64,000 nt of DNA from positions 6,138,001 to 6,202,000 of the forward strand of contig NZ_CP109199.1 of the NCBI RefSeq assembly GCF_036250065.1, written 5' to 3'. The notes below the pieces were generated by a model. It was not told the origin of the DNA. It saw only the letters and a program-made list of their open reading frames with translations, and made no database searches. Shown here in pieces: positions 1 to 7,957 of this stretch; within the stretch, counting starts at the first letter, position 1, and each line of letters opens with the position of its first letter. The stretch comes from Micromonospora sp. NBC_01699 (GTDB lineage Bacteria; Actinomycetota; Actinomycetes; Mycobacteriales; Micromonosporaceae). The translations under genes and the position numbers were made by a program.

Positions 1-2
1 CG

Positions 3-395
3 AAGCCCGAGCAGAACTCCGACCGACCGGACGACTACGCCGACCACGCCAAGCCCGACTCCCCGTGGCCGGTGCACGTACGCGGGGCGGCGCTGGTGGT
101 CTACCGCAACAGCCTCTCCATCGCCCTGCTGCTGCTCTTCGCCGGCTCGTTCGTCGGGCACCTGCTCGGCGGCACCGCCGAGTACAACGAGCAGCAGGCG
201 TTGAGCAGCGGCGCGGCGCCGGTCGGGGCGTGGCAGTTCGCGCAGACCAGTGACTTCTGGTTCCAGTCGATGCAGAACTGGCAGAGCGAGTTCCTCGCCG
301 TCGGGGTGCTGGTCGTACTCAGCATCTTCCTGCGGCAGCACGGGTCACCGGAGTCGAAACCGGTGACCGCCCCGCACGCGACAACCGGCAACTAG
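3..395 (+). CDS. DUF6766 family membrane protein (C-terminal part; runs off the left edge)
   Basis: The reading frame is open from base 3 to the TAG at 393-395, so the start lies upstream of the window. The visible part holds one hydrophobic stretch (about window codons 36-50, rich in Leu), then a polar Gln/Trp segment containing QNWQSEFL, then a second hydrophobic stretch (VGVLVVLSIFL) and a polar tail with GSPESK. This order of helix, NWxSEF motif, helix and charged tail is what I know of DUF6766, a roughly 200-residue actinobacterial and proteobacterial membrane family of unknown function. About 130 residues are present here. Family identity is by recall of the motif; no function is claimed. 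Confidence 0.75.
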   Translation, partial: KPEQNSDRPDDYADHAKPDSPWPVHVRGAALVVYRNSLSIALLLLFAGSFVGHLLGGTAEYNEQQALSSGAAPVGAWQFAQTSDFWFQSMQNWQSEFLAVGVLVVLSIFLRQHGSPESKPVTAPHATTGN

Positions 396-412
396 CCGGC
401 CGCCGGGGTCAC

Positions 413-1102
413 TCAGCGCTGCCGTACGTCCTGCGCCGTCTGCTGGGCCTGCCCGCGCAGGTTCTGCCCGGTCGACTGGGCCTGGTCACGCAGATTCCCG
501 GCGTTCTGGCCGGCCTTCGACTTCACCGACTCGGCGGCCTGCTGCGCCGGCCCGCGCAGGTTGTCCTGGGCCTGCCGGGCCATGCCGGTAGCCTGCTGCC
601 TGAGGTCGCCGGAGTGCTCGGACGCCTTGTCGCGCAGTTGGCCGGCCATCCGGCGCTCCGGCTCGCTCGGCGGGATCAGCGCCGAGGCGAGGACGCCGAG
701 CCCGAAGGCGACCAGGCCGGCGGCGAGCGGGTGCCCCTGCGTCTGCTGCTGGGCGTTCTGTCCCATTCCGTGCATCCGGTCGCTGGCCGTGTGGCCCATA
801 TCCTGCATCCTGGCACTGGTCGCGTGGCTCATGTCCTGCGCCCGGCCACTCGCGTTGGAGGATGCCGCCGAGAGTCGGGACTCCGAGGTGTCGATGGCGT
901 GCATGGACGCGTCGCGCGCGTGCGAGGCCGTACCCATAACGTTCTCCTTCACCTTCTGCCAGGTGCCCCGGGCCCGGTCGACCTGCTGCCGGGCCTGATA
1001 GCGCGGGTTCACCTTGTCGCCGAGGGCGTTCACGTTGCGTCCCAGGTCGTCCTGGGTGTCCTCGATGTTGGCTCGGATCTGATCCGGATCCATGCTGCTC
1101 AC
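413..1102 (-). CDS. DUF3618 domain-containing protein
   Basis: 229 residues. I chose the GTG at 1102, not the upstream frame, because its GTGA overlaps the stop of the preceding gene by 4 nt and a GGGGG ribosome site lies 6 nt before it. Residues about 4-60 (MDPDQIRANIEDTQDDLGRN onward) are the DUF3618 domain. A long Ala/Gln/Ser/Met-rich amphipathic region follows, then one hydrophobic segment (GLVAFGLGVLASALIPP) and a Gln-rich helical tail with repeated QxAxDNLR-like blocks. It is the last gene of a three-gene operon with a holin-superfamily protein and an Ala/Gln-rich protein, a set seen in many actinobacteria and thought to belong to envelope stress. Exact function unknown. Confidence 0.85.
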   Translation of the reverse strand: MSSMDPDQIRANIEDTQDDLGRNVNALGDKVNPRYQARQQVDRARGTWQKVKENVMGTASHARDASMHAIDTSESRLSAASSNASGRAQDMSHATSARMQDMGHTASDRMHGMGQNAQQQTQGHPLAAGLVAFGLGVLASALIPPSEPERRMAGQLRDKASEHSGDLRQQATGMARQAQDNLRGPAQQAAESVKSKAGQNAGNLRDQAQSTGQNLRGQAQQTAQDVRQR

Positions 1103-1548
1103 TGGTGTCCCCCCGTTCGATGGTCTCCCTGGCTCTTGACCGCTTCCGGTATCCGCCGGACCGTCCCCTGGGTCTGCGGCAGGGCCTTGAGGCCGCGCAT
1201 CCGCTGCCGGGCGGTGCCGACCAGGACGGCCGCGATCACCGCCCAGACCGCCGCCACGATCAGCGCGGACCAGCCCTGGTCGATGAGGTTCGACAGACCC
1301 CACCACATCGCGTACGACAGGAACAGCAGCACCATGAACCCGCCGAGAGCGGCGCCGCCGAACATGCCCGCTACCTTGGCGGCGTTGCGTACCTCCGTGC
1401 GCGCCTCCGCCTTCGCCAGCTCGATCTCCTGGCGGACCAGCGTCGAGGTGTCCCGGGTGATCGCCCCGAGCAGGTCGCCGATCGACGCCTTCCCCGGATC
1501 ACGTTCCCGCTCCTGAGCGGCTCTCGGGCCGCCGGCCGCGCTGCTCAC
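1099..1548 (-). CDS. Phage holin superfamily (actinobacterial holin-3 type) membrane protein
   Basis: 149 residues, GTG start at 1548 overlapping the previous stop as GTGA. A cytoplasmic N-terminal amphipathic region (SIGDLLGAITRDTSTLVRQE, then LAKAEARTEV) precedes two hydrophobic helices (about residues 60-85 and 93-112). The motif LVRQEIELAKAE followed by two helices is the signature of the chromosomal Phage_holin_3_6 family. Despite the name these are not evidence of a prophage; no lysis or structural phage gene is near. It is the middle gene of the operon, coupled at both ends by 4-nt overlaps, which suggests fixed stoichiometry with its neighbours in the membrane. Confidence 0.85.
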   Translation of the reverse strand: MSSAAGGPRAAQERERDPGKASIGDLLGAITRDTSTLVRQEIELAKAEARTEVRNAAKVAGMFGGAALGGFMVLLFLSYAMWWGLSNLIDQGWSALIVAAVWAVIAAVLVGTARQRMRGLKALPQTQGTVRRIPEAVKSQGDHRTGGHQ

Positions 1549-2252
1549 AGCCGTGCTCCACCGGGTCGCGAGTCTGCGGCCGGTACGCCGGGGTCCGCCT
1601 CCTCGTCGACGTTCCCGCTGCCGCTGTCGATGTACGACGCGCCGGGCGCGGTCGACTCGGTCGGCCGGAACGGGGGCATGGCACCGGGCTGGCCCTGACC
1701 ATGTCCGTCACCGCGATGTCCATCACCGCGATGTCCGTCACCGTGCTCGGGCATGCCGCCGCCGCCCTGCATCGCCTTCATGCTGCGCCCCAGCCGACCG
1801 GCGAGCACTCCGGCAACCGCCGCACCGGCCAGGAACATGCCGGGATTGCGCCGGGCGTAGTCGCGTACCTCGTTCACCACCGTGCCCGGTTCCCGCTGGT
1901 CGAGCCACTGCGCGGCCTGGTGGGCCCGGTCGGCCGCATGCCGTACGAGATCGGTGGCGACGCCCGGCTGGTCGGTCCGCTCGGACATCGTCTGGAGTTC
2001 GTCGGCGAGCGCCCGCAGGCTCGCGGCGGCCCGGTGCTGCTGCTCACCGGCCTGCTGCCTGAGCTGGTTCGACGCCTGCCCCATCAGCTCGCGCGCCTGC
2101 CGGCTGGCCTCGTTGGCCACGTCCCGGCTCTGGTCCATGGCGCTGTGCGCCAATTGTCCGCTCGCCTGTGAAACCTGCTGGCCGGTCTGCGCGGCACCCT
2201 GCTTGGCCGCCTGCGCCTTCGACCCCCGACCGTCGCCCGCGTTCTGCGCCAT
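1545..2252 (-). CDS. Ala/Gln-rich helical protein with one membrane segment (first gene of stress operon)
   Basis: 235 residues; ATG at 2252 with a GGGGGTC ribosome site just upstream. Residues about 10-110 are a long amphipathic helical region rich in Ala, Gln and Arg, including an ASLRALADELQTM segment. A short hydrophobic stretch (MFLAGAAVAGVLAG) follows, then a Gly/His/Asp repeat (GDGHRGDGHRGDGH) and a polar acidic tail. The helix-then-anchor layout resembles proteins annotated as nutrient-deprivation-induced or YtxH-like, but I cannot assign a family with certainty. It heads a tightly coupled operon with holin-superfamily and DUF3618 proteins, so a shared role at the membrane is likely. 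Confidence 0.75.
   Translation of the reverse strand: MAQNAGDGRGSKAQAAKQGAAQTGQQVSQASGQLAHSAMDQSRDVANEASRQARELMGQASNQLRQQAGEQQHRAAASLRALADELQTMSERTDQPGVATDLVRHAADRAHQAAQWLDQREPGTVVNEVRDYARRNPGMFLAGAAVAGVLAGRLGRSMKAMQGGGGMPEHGDGHRGDGHRGDGHGQGQPGAMPPFRPTESTAPGASYIDSGSGNVDEEADPGVPAADSRPGGARL
1701..1745 (-). repeat. 15-nt tandem repeat coding the GDGHR units
   Basis: Three head-to-tail 15-nt units (1701-1715, 1716-1730, 1731-1745) differ at only one or two positions and encode GDGHR/GDGHR/GDGHG in the gene on the minus strand. The His-rich loop may bind metal; that is inference only. Confidence 0.7.
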
Positions 2253-2602
2253 GACCGACCCCCAACAGTGTGCCGTCACCGGCTCGACGGATCCGCCGAG
2301 TCGATGACGGCTACCCACCTGTGCCGTGGTTATGCCAGGTCCGTTGACGTCGTTCACAGCCCAGTCGTCTCGCCGCTGTCGGCGGCCCCGTCACGTGGCC
2401 GTTGTCGCCAGCTCGCCGCGTCGGGGTACGACGTCGCCGTAGAGCAGGGCGTAGAAGTCGGGGTGTTCGGGCCCGAAGGCGACCTGGCCATGGTCCGCCC
2501 GGTGTCCCGAATAGCAGGAAGGTACGGAGTCCGGGAAGGGGTCGGTCGATGGTCGGGTTGCTACCGAAGACGTGGTAGCCGACCAAACTGGAGGGTGAAG
2601 CC
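2253..2602. other. 350-bp intergenic region between divergent genes; hairpin at 2560-2579
   Basis: No convincing gene is present. It must hold the promoters of the leftward stress operon and the rightward PPOX gene. The one clear element is an inverted repeat, GCTACC at 2560-2565 and GGTAGC at 2574-2579 with an 8-nt loop, 24-43 nt before the PPOX start. This is a reasonable place for an operator, but I cannot tie it to a regulator. Confidence 0.45.
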
Positions 2603-2998
2603 GTGCCGGTGGAGTTCAACGAGGATGTACGAGAGCTGCTCGACGGGCGGAACTTCGCCACCGTGGCCACGCTGAACCCGGACGGTGGACCGCAGACCTC
2701 GGTGGTCTGGGTCGCCCGCGAGGGGGACACGGTGTTGTTCTCCACCACGGCCGGGCGGCAGAAGGCGCGCAATCTCACCCGTGACCCACGAATCAGCCTG
2801 ACGGTCTTCGACACGGCCAACCCGTACCGGACGGTCGAGATCCGCGGCACGGTCGAGCTGACCGAGGACCCGGACAAGGCGTTGCCGCGTACGGTCTCGC
2901 AGAAGTACCTCGGCGAAGACCCGCCGCCGGAGCCGGACGACGTACTCCGGGTGGTCGTCCGGATCACGCCGCTGAAGGTTGTCGTCTTCTCCGTCTGA
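2603..2998 (+). CDS. PPOX-class F420-dependent oxidoreductase (FDOR-B type)
   Basis: 131 residues; GTG start with GGAGG about 8 nt upstream. The fold is the split beta-barrel of the pyridoxamine-phosphate-oxidase-like flavin/deazaflavin reductases. The N-terminal region FATVATLNPDGGPQTSVVWV, the TTAGRQKARNLTRDPR segment that lines the cofactor site and the VEIRGTVEL strand are diagnostic of the TIGR03618 group, which uses F420 in actinobacteria. The protein is soluble and probably dimeric. Substrate cannot be told from sequence. It stands alone, divergent from the stress operon. F420 use fits the LLM oxidoreductase near 39 kb. Confidence 0.9.
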   Translation: MPVEFNEDVRELLDGRNFATVATLNPDGGPQTSVVWVAREGDTVLFSTTAGRQKARNLTRDPRISLTVFDTANPYRTVEIRGTVELTEDPDKALPRTVSQKYLGEDPPPEPDDVLRVVVRITPLKVVVFSV

Positions 2999-3085
2999 CG
3001 AGAACTGCCCCCGACCGTACGCCGTCAGGCCATCGGCCCAGCCCGCGCCTCATGCCTTCCAGAGACGCGAGTGTCGTTCACGACT

Positions 3086-4141
3086 TTAGTCGAACTCCTC
3101 TTCCTCCAACGGTATTTCGTCGTACGGACCGAGAAACCGTTCGCCGTTGAAGTGCACCAAGTGCGTTGGCGCATCCCGGATCCACACATCGGTCTCCCAG
3201 GCGATGTCGACGGCAGCAGTCCGGAAGGTCGGCTTATCCGGGAAGGCAGTCACGAACACCAACCCGGGACGGCACCCAGCGAACAGGTTCCGCAGCTCAT
3301 CAACCCGCTTCGCGTCCATCGGCCCAACCGACTGGTAGGCCTCCACGCACACCAACCAGTCTCGGTTGACGTCATGTAGGAGGACGTCGGGCATCTTGCC
3401 GTGCGGGTCGACCTTGATGCCGAGGTCCGCGAGGTACGCCTCTTCGTTCACGACCCACTTCGCACCCGTGTCGCCGAGGTACACGACCTTCGCACCGGGC
3501 GTGTAGTAGGCCGCGAAATCCTCTACTACGGCCGCGATCAAGGCGCTGTGCTTGCCAGCGCTGAGCATCACCTTAGACTCGTCCGGCAGCCGCACCGGCA
3601 CCCGATGCCTCTCCCGCTCGGCGGCCCACCTGGTCCGAAGCGACCCAAGCTCCTGCTCGAACCGGGCCCGAGCGGCAGGCCAATCCGGCGTGCCGAAAGT
3701 CCGAAGCGCAGCAAGCGCGATCTCTGTCGGCCGGTACGAATAGACGCCGCTGTTCACCGCTCGGTCCGGCGCGTCGCTGTTAGCCTCAAGGATTCCCGCA
3801 GCCGTGAGCTGGTGCACACTGTTCTTGCGGACGCTCTCCCGGCTGTTTGGGGCATATCGAACTGGATCCTTCCGCCCCTTCTTCACCCAGGGGTAGTGCG
3901 TTGCCATCCAGTTCATGCTCTCGGTGATACCGAGCGTCTGCTGCCGTGCTGCTATCCACGGCCCTTCGGCGTCCAAGCCAAGCATGCTCAGAAGTACAAG
4001 AGCTGTGCGGACGTTCTGCTGGGGCGTAGGTAGCCCCAGCTGCTTCAACGCGCTTTGCGCCTCTCGAACACGGGCATTCTGCTCATCTTCCACAGACAAA
4101 GGGGGTGCTCCAAGGTCATGGGTATAGGTCTGGCACCACAT
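3086..4141 (-). CDS. BsuBI/PstI family type II restriction endonuclease
   Basis: 351 residues. The N-terminal winged-helix-like domain (residues about 20-160, with LGITESMNWMATHYPW and APNSRESVRKNSVHQL) and the C-terminal nuclease domain (about 195-345) both match this family. The catalytic core shows LSAGKHSALI, YLGDTGAKWV, HGKMPDVLLHD and a downstream E-A (PD...E pattern), then FVTAFPDKPTFR and HFNGERFLGP. R.PstI and R.BsuBI cut CTGCAG, so that is the predicted site. The ATG at 4141 overlaps the methylase end by 26 nt, so the two are co-transcribed with the methylase first. Base composition is lower in GC than the flanks, a sign of transfer. Confidence 0.92.
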   Translation of the reverse strand: MWCQTYTHDLGAPPLSVEDEQNARVREAQSALKQLGLPTPQQNVRTALVLLSMLGLDAEGPWIAARQQTLGITESMNWMATHYPWVKKGRKDPVRYAPNSRESVRKNSVHQLTAAGILEANSDAPDRAVNSGVYSYRPTEIALAALRTFGTPDWPAARARFEQELGSLRTRWAAERERHRVPVRLPDESKVMLSAGKHSALIAAVVEDFAAYYTPGAKVVYLGDTGAKWVVNEEAYLADLGIKVDPHGKMPDVLLHDVNRDWLVCVEAYQSVGPMDAKRVDELRNLFAGCRPGLVFVTAFPDKPTFRTAAVDIAWETDVWIRDAPTHLVHFNGERFLGPYDEIPLEEEEFD

Positions 4142-5612
4142 CCTGCACTACTGCATCCACACAGCCAACGTTGACCGACTTCCCAACCTCCGATCCGATC
4201 TGGCGCAGCTGATCCAATGACGGATACCCGAGACTGCGCAGGTCGCCCGCATTGATCTGGGTGTGACCGCTGAACAGACGGACGAACTGGTCGACCGGCG
4301 TACTGTTCAGGAACGCCGTCAGACCGGCTGCGACCTCGGGATCCATTCCAGCGTTGTCGGCGTGGAAGACGTTCAGGTGGTTCTCGATCGCCACACGCGC
4401 ACCCGGGACGTCACTCGGCAGGAGTAGCGCCGCGCTGACGCGCCTCGGCTCCTCCTTTGCGCTAAACCGCTTCACCAGCACATATACCCCGGATGGGAGC
4501 AGTAGTGATGTCGTACCGGCGTTGTCGGCCAGTGCGTTCGGCTTGCGGCCCGTCGGCATCGGCCAGCTGATGCGCCCAGCGCTCAGGTGCCCCGGATACA
4601 ACAGCGGCACCGTGTCGGTGCCATGCTCGGCCCGCAGGTTCTCTCGGGTGCGGAAGTCCACGACGCGCCCGGTGCTGACCTTCAGCCCGAGATCGGCGAG
4701 CGACGCGGGTAGCTCAACCATCCGTTCGGCCAGCTTCAGCCCTGCGCCATCCGGTGTGATGTGGATGAATGATTGGGGGTCGCTCGGCCTAACCACCTGC
4801 CGGTATGGCACGTCGTGCGAGACCGGCTCGTCGGTGTACCCGTGGCTCGTCGAGATCCGCACAGTGCTCGGCTTGTCGCCAACGACCGCACGGAAGATCA
4901 CGTTCTCCTGGAGTACCTCGCTGTCGGCGAACACGATGTTGCGCTTGTCGAAGACGTGCAGATTACACAACGCGGCCTTGCCCAGTAGTTCCTGTCGGAA
5001 CTTGCGGAAGTACACCCCGTTCGCGAAGCTGCGCGGCGTGATGGCGATGAGCTGACCGCCGGGTGCGAGCAGCCGCAGCGCGAGCAGGACAAACGCCGCG
5101 TAGAGGTTCGTCGTCTGGACGCCTACGGGGTCCAGGATGGCGCGCTCGGGGCTGTCGGCGCGGATCCTGCGGTATGGCGGATTCAAGATCGCCAGATCGA
5201 ACTGCGGGTCGGCGTCCGTCCGCAGCTGTTCGGCTGCCCAGGCAAGGAAGTCGTCGGTGCGCTGGTCGGTGGTGACCGGGTGCGCGTCGGCGCAGTCGGC
5301 GAGCGTGGCAGTCAGGTCGGCGTTGACGTTGGCGTCGACTTCGAACGTCGTCAAGTGCAGCTTCACGTCGGGTGCTTCGCGGGCAGCGCGGGCGACCAGC
5401 GCTGCGGTGAGCGACCCGGTGCCAGCGCCCGCGTCGAGGGTGCGGATGCTCTCCCTTGCAGGGATATCGGCGAGGCTGACGATCAGATTAGCGGCCGGCG
5501 CCGGCGTGAAGAACTGCCCGAGCTTTGTGCGCGTCGCGTCAGTGAGCTGCGCGCCGCAGGTGAGCCGACGTTGCTCTGCGCGCGCGATGAGGTCGTCGGG
5601 CGTGGTTGTCAT
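4116..5612 (-). CDS. N6-adenine DNA methyltransferase, BsuBI/PstI-type (Eco57I-like)
   Basis: 498 residues, ATG at 5612; no good ribosome site is visible, so the message may be leaderless or start close by. It contains the SAM-binding motif DAGAGTGSLT (residues 60-69), motif X GQFFTP (32-37) and the catalytic NPPY (144-147) in the order seen in gamma-type adenine methylases, followed by a large target-recognition region. It would methylate adenine in the host CTGCAG sites and so protect against the neighbouring nuclease. Being first in the operon is the safe order for an RM pair, since protection precedes cutting. AT-richer codon use than the surrounding core genes suggests acquisition. Confidence 0.92.
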   Translation of the reverse strand: MTTTPDDLIARAEQRRLTCGAQLTDATRTKLGQFFTPAPAANLIVSLADIPARESIRTLDAGAGTGSLTAALVARAAREAPDVKLHLTTFEVDANVNADLTATLADCADAHPVTTDQRTDDFLAWAAEQLRTDADPQFDLAILNPPYRRIRADSPERAILDPVGVQTTNLYAAFVLLALRLLAPGGQLIAITPRSFANGVYFRKFRQELLGKAALCNLHVFDKRNIVFADSEVLQENVIFRAVVGDKPSTVRISTSHGYTDEPVSHDVPYRQVVRPSDPQSFIHITPDGAGLKLAERMVELPASLADLGLKVSTGRVVDFRTRENLRAEHGTDTVPLLYPGHLSAGRISWPMPTGRKPNALADNAGTTSLLLPSGVYVLVKRFSAKEEPRRVSAALLLPSDVPGARVAIENHLNVFHADNAGMDPEVAAGLTAFLNSTPVDQFVRLFSGHTQINAGDLRSLGYPSLDQLRQIGSEVGKSVNVGCVDAVVQDVVPDLYP

Positions 5613-5920
5613 GCGCTCAGTCTGCCAATTCGTACTGACAAGGAACGGTCCGGCCAGGAGTCGAGGTTACGCGTGTCTCAGGCCGGACACCGCGACCACG
5701 CCCAGAGGGCAACGAACGGCCAATGAGCTGCACTCGTCGACGCGCGCTAGCACTCGGCCGCACCCGTTGGTGAGCCGTACCCCGTAGGGTCGGAACCCGG
5801 GTCGTGTCTGGACCGTCGGCGGGCCGTCAGGCGCTGACCAATGTTAGCTACCGACGACCAGCAACGACGGACGAAACGCCAGGCCACCGCCCTGGCGAAT
5901 AGCCCGACCAGGTGGGCGAC
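5613..5920. other. Intergenic region between the methylase start and rnpB 3' end
   Basis: No gene with plausible codon use is seen here. It should contain the methylase promoter; TTGTCA-like and TACGAAT-like elements lie within 40 nt of the ATG but not at standard spacing, so no promoter is claimed. No repeat or obvious terminator was found. Confidence 0.4.
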
Positions 5921-6363
<443 letters not shown>

Positions 6364-6373
6364 TCGCCCGGCA

Positions 6374-6379
6374 AGTCTA
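6374..6379 (-). promoter_or_regulatory. Possible -10 element of rnpB
   Basis: TAGACT on the minus strand ends about 10 nt before the mapped 5' end of the RNA, a good match to the actinobacterial TAnnnT -10 box. No convincing -35 is present at 17 nt. Confidence 0.45.
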
Positions 6380-6451
6380 CTTGTCGACCGTGTCACAGAG
6401 CCGCCGGGAGTGAGGCGGTCCGTACCCGCACGATCGTTACGCTCGGCAGCG

Positions 6452-7198
6452 ATGGATTTCCTCGACGCGGGCCTGCTGCTCGCCGCTGGGCTCGCCGCGG
6501 GCACCATCAACGCGGTTGCCGGTGGCGGGTCGCTGATCACGTTCCCGGCGCTGATCGCGATCGGTATGCCGCCGATCCAGGCTAACGTGACCAACTCCGT
6601 GTCGGTTTGTCCGGGTTACCTGGCGGCGGTCGCCGGCAGCAGGGACGATCTGCCCGCGTACCGGCGGTTGGTGCCGTTGGTTCCGACCGCCGCGCTGGGC
6701 GCCGTCGCCGGGGGTGCGCTGCTGCTGAACACGCCCGAGGGCGCGTTCGAGGTGATCGTTCCGATTCTGGTGCTCGGCGCGACGGCCGTACTGGCGTTCC
6801 AGGATCGGCTGCGCCGGCTGGTCGGGCATCCGGCGGACCTCGGCCCGCGCCGCCGTACGCTCACGCTCCAGGGCATGGTCGCGCTCGGTTCGGTGTACGG
6901 GGGCTACTTCGGTGCCGCCCTCGGCGTGATGCTGGTGGCCGGCCTCGCCCTGGTGTTGGACGAGACCCTGGCCCGGGTCAGCGCCCTCAAGAACGTGATC
7001 TCGGCGGTTGTCGGGCTGGCCACGGTCGCCATCTTCTCCGCGTTCGGGCCGGTCGACTGGGCCGCGGTCGCGATCATCGCGCCGGCCACCCTGGTCGGCG
7101 GTTACTTCGGCGCCCGGCTCGCCCGCCGGTTACCGCCCGCCGTGCTCAAGGGCGTGATCGTGGCCTTCGGTACGGCCATCGGCCTGCTCCTGATCTGA
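6452..7198 (+). CDS. TauE/SafE (TSUP) family membrane permease
   Basis: 248 residues, ATG at 6452, chosen because upstream in-frame codons run into rnpB. About eight hydrophobic helices are arranged in two related halves. The N-terminal GTINAVAGGGSLITFPALI with the following ANVTNSV, and the mid-protein GSVYGGYFGAALGVML, are the paired TSUP signatures. The family exports sulfite, sulfonates or related organic anions. No sulfur-metabolism gene is adjacent, so the substrate is not assigned. Its 3' end overlaps the end of the convergent HxlR gene by 69 nt, so no separate terminator fits between them. Confidence 0.88.
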   Translation: MDFLDAGLLLAAGLAAGTINAVAGGGSLITFPALIAIGMPPIQANVTNSVSVCPGYLAAVAGSRDDLPAYRRLVPLVPTAALGAVAGGALLLNTPEGAFEVIVPILVLGATAVLAFQDRLRRLVGHPADLGPRRRTLTLQGMVALGSVYGGYFGAALGVMLVAGLALVLDETLARVSALKNVISAVVGLATVAIFSAFGPVDWAAVAIIAPATLVGGYFGARLARRLPPAVLKGVIVAFGTAIGLLLI

Positions 7199-7879
7199 CT
7201 CGGCAGTCGCTTGATCTGACCCGGCAGCCGCTTGACCTGACCCGGTGGCCGACCGTAGCAGCCGGCGCAGGGCCGACAGGTCCCCGTCGACCACGGCGGT
7301 CCCGTCCACGACGGAAGCATCCAGCCCGTTCGGGTCCGCAAGCAGGGCGTTGAGCGTACGGGGGTCGGTGCGGAGCGAGGCGTCCGGCCGGGCGGGTTCG
7401 CCGGGCTCGATCCGTACCTGGCCGGCGATCGTGCGGAGGGTCCACACGGGGCCGTCGAGTTCGAGACGGTAGGTGGTGGTGGGCGCCTCGGGGTCGAGGG
7501 TGGCGACGCAGCGCAGAAAGATCAGGACCGAGGTGGCGCTGAGTGTGGTCGGCTCGGGCGGGAGCGGGATCCGACCGCCCCAGTTGCCCAGCGCGAGCAC
7601 GATCGGTTCCAGCCCCCGCCCCCACTCGGTCAGCTCGTACACCTGGGAGCCGGCCGGTGGTGGCAGTTGCCGGCGGCGAATGACACCGCGGGCGGCGAGT
7701 TCGCGGAGCCGGTCGGTCACCAGGTTCGAGCTTGCTCCGGACAGGCTCCGGCGCAGGTCGGAGAAGCGCTGCGGCCCGAGCAGCAGTTCGCGTACGACGA
7801 GCAGGGCCCATCGTTCCCCGACCACGTCGAGGGCGCGGGCAATCGTGCAGGCGTCCGCGTAGCTGCGGTTCGTCGGCAC
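7130..7879 (-). CDS. HxlR-family winged-helix regulator with SCP2-like C-terminal domain
   Basis: 249 residues. GTG at 7879 was chosen because a GGGGG ribosome site precedes it and homologues start with the YADACTIARALD helix. Residues about 1-110 are the HxlR DNA-binding domain (VGERWALLVVRELLLGPQRF, LVTDRLRELAARGVI, YELTEWG). Residues about 130-220 resemble the sterol-carrier-protein-2-like ligand domain often attached to this subfamily. The last 25 or so residues are low complexity (SDQ repeats) and are encoded by three 21-nt repeats overlapping the convergent permease. It is divergent from a VOC protein with inverted repeats in the shared promoter, so it likely regulates that gene and itself. 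Confidence 0.88.
   Translation of the reverse strand: MPTNRSYADACTIARALDVVGERWALLVVRELLLGPQRFSDLRRSLSGASSNLVTDRLRELAARGVIRRRQLPPPAGSQVYELTEWGRGLEPIVLALGNWGGRIPLPPEPTTLSATSVLIFLRCVATLDPEAPTTTYRLELDGPVWTLRTIAGQVRIEPGEPARPDASLRTDPRTLNALLADPNGLDASVVDGTAVVDGDLSALRRLLRSATGSGQAAAGSDQATAESDQEQADGRTEGHDHALEHGGR
7191..7253. repeat. Three imperfect 21-nt tandem repeats at the convergent gene ends
   Basis: Units at 7191-7211, 7212-7232 and 7233-7253 share the core TGATCTGACCCGGCAGCCGC with a few changes. The first unit contains the stop codon of the permease; all three code for the C-terminal tail of the HxlR protein on the other strand. Confidence 0.7.
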
Positions 7880-7900
7880 GGCCACCCCCTCGGTTCGTGC

Positions 7901-7950
7901 TGCGAAACTACAACGCGATGGTTGTTTTTCGCAACCACCATCGTTACGGT
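7901..7950. promoter_or_regulatory. Divergent HxlR/VOC promoter with nested inverted repeats
   Basis: Two perfect inverted repeats occupy the 78-bp gap: TGCGAAA (7901-7907) with TTTCGCA (7927-7933), and CGATGGT (7916-7922) with ACCATCG (7937-7943). A -35-like TTGTTT (7922-7927) and -10-like TACGGT (7945-7950) lie 17 nt apart and end 7 nt before the VOC ATG, which predicts a leaderless transcript. The repeats cover the promoter, as expected for an operator of the adjacent HxlR regulator. Confidence 0.6.
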
Positions 7951-7957
7951 GACCGCC

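Noticed and set aside
1103-1306. N-terminal extension of the DUF3618 protein
   Set aside because: The extra 68 codons read through the holin gene in another frame and have poor composition; the coupled GTG at 1102 is better.
1099-1548. Holin gene as a sign of a prophage
   Set aside because: The protein belongs to a chromosomal holin-superfamily group; no phage structural, lysis or integrase gene occurs in the window.
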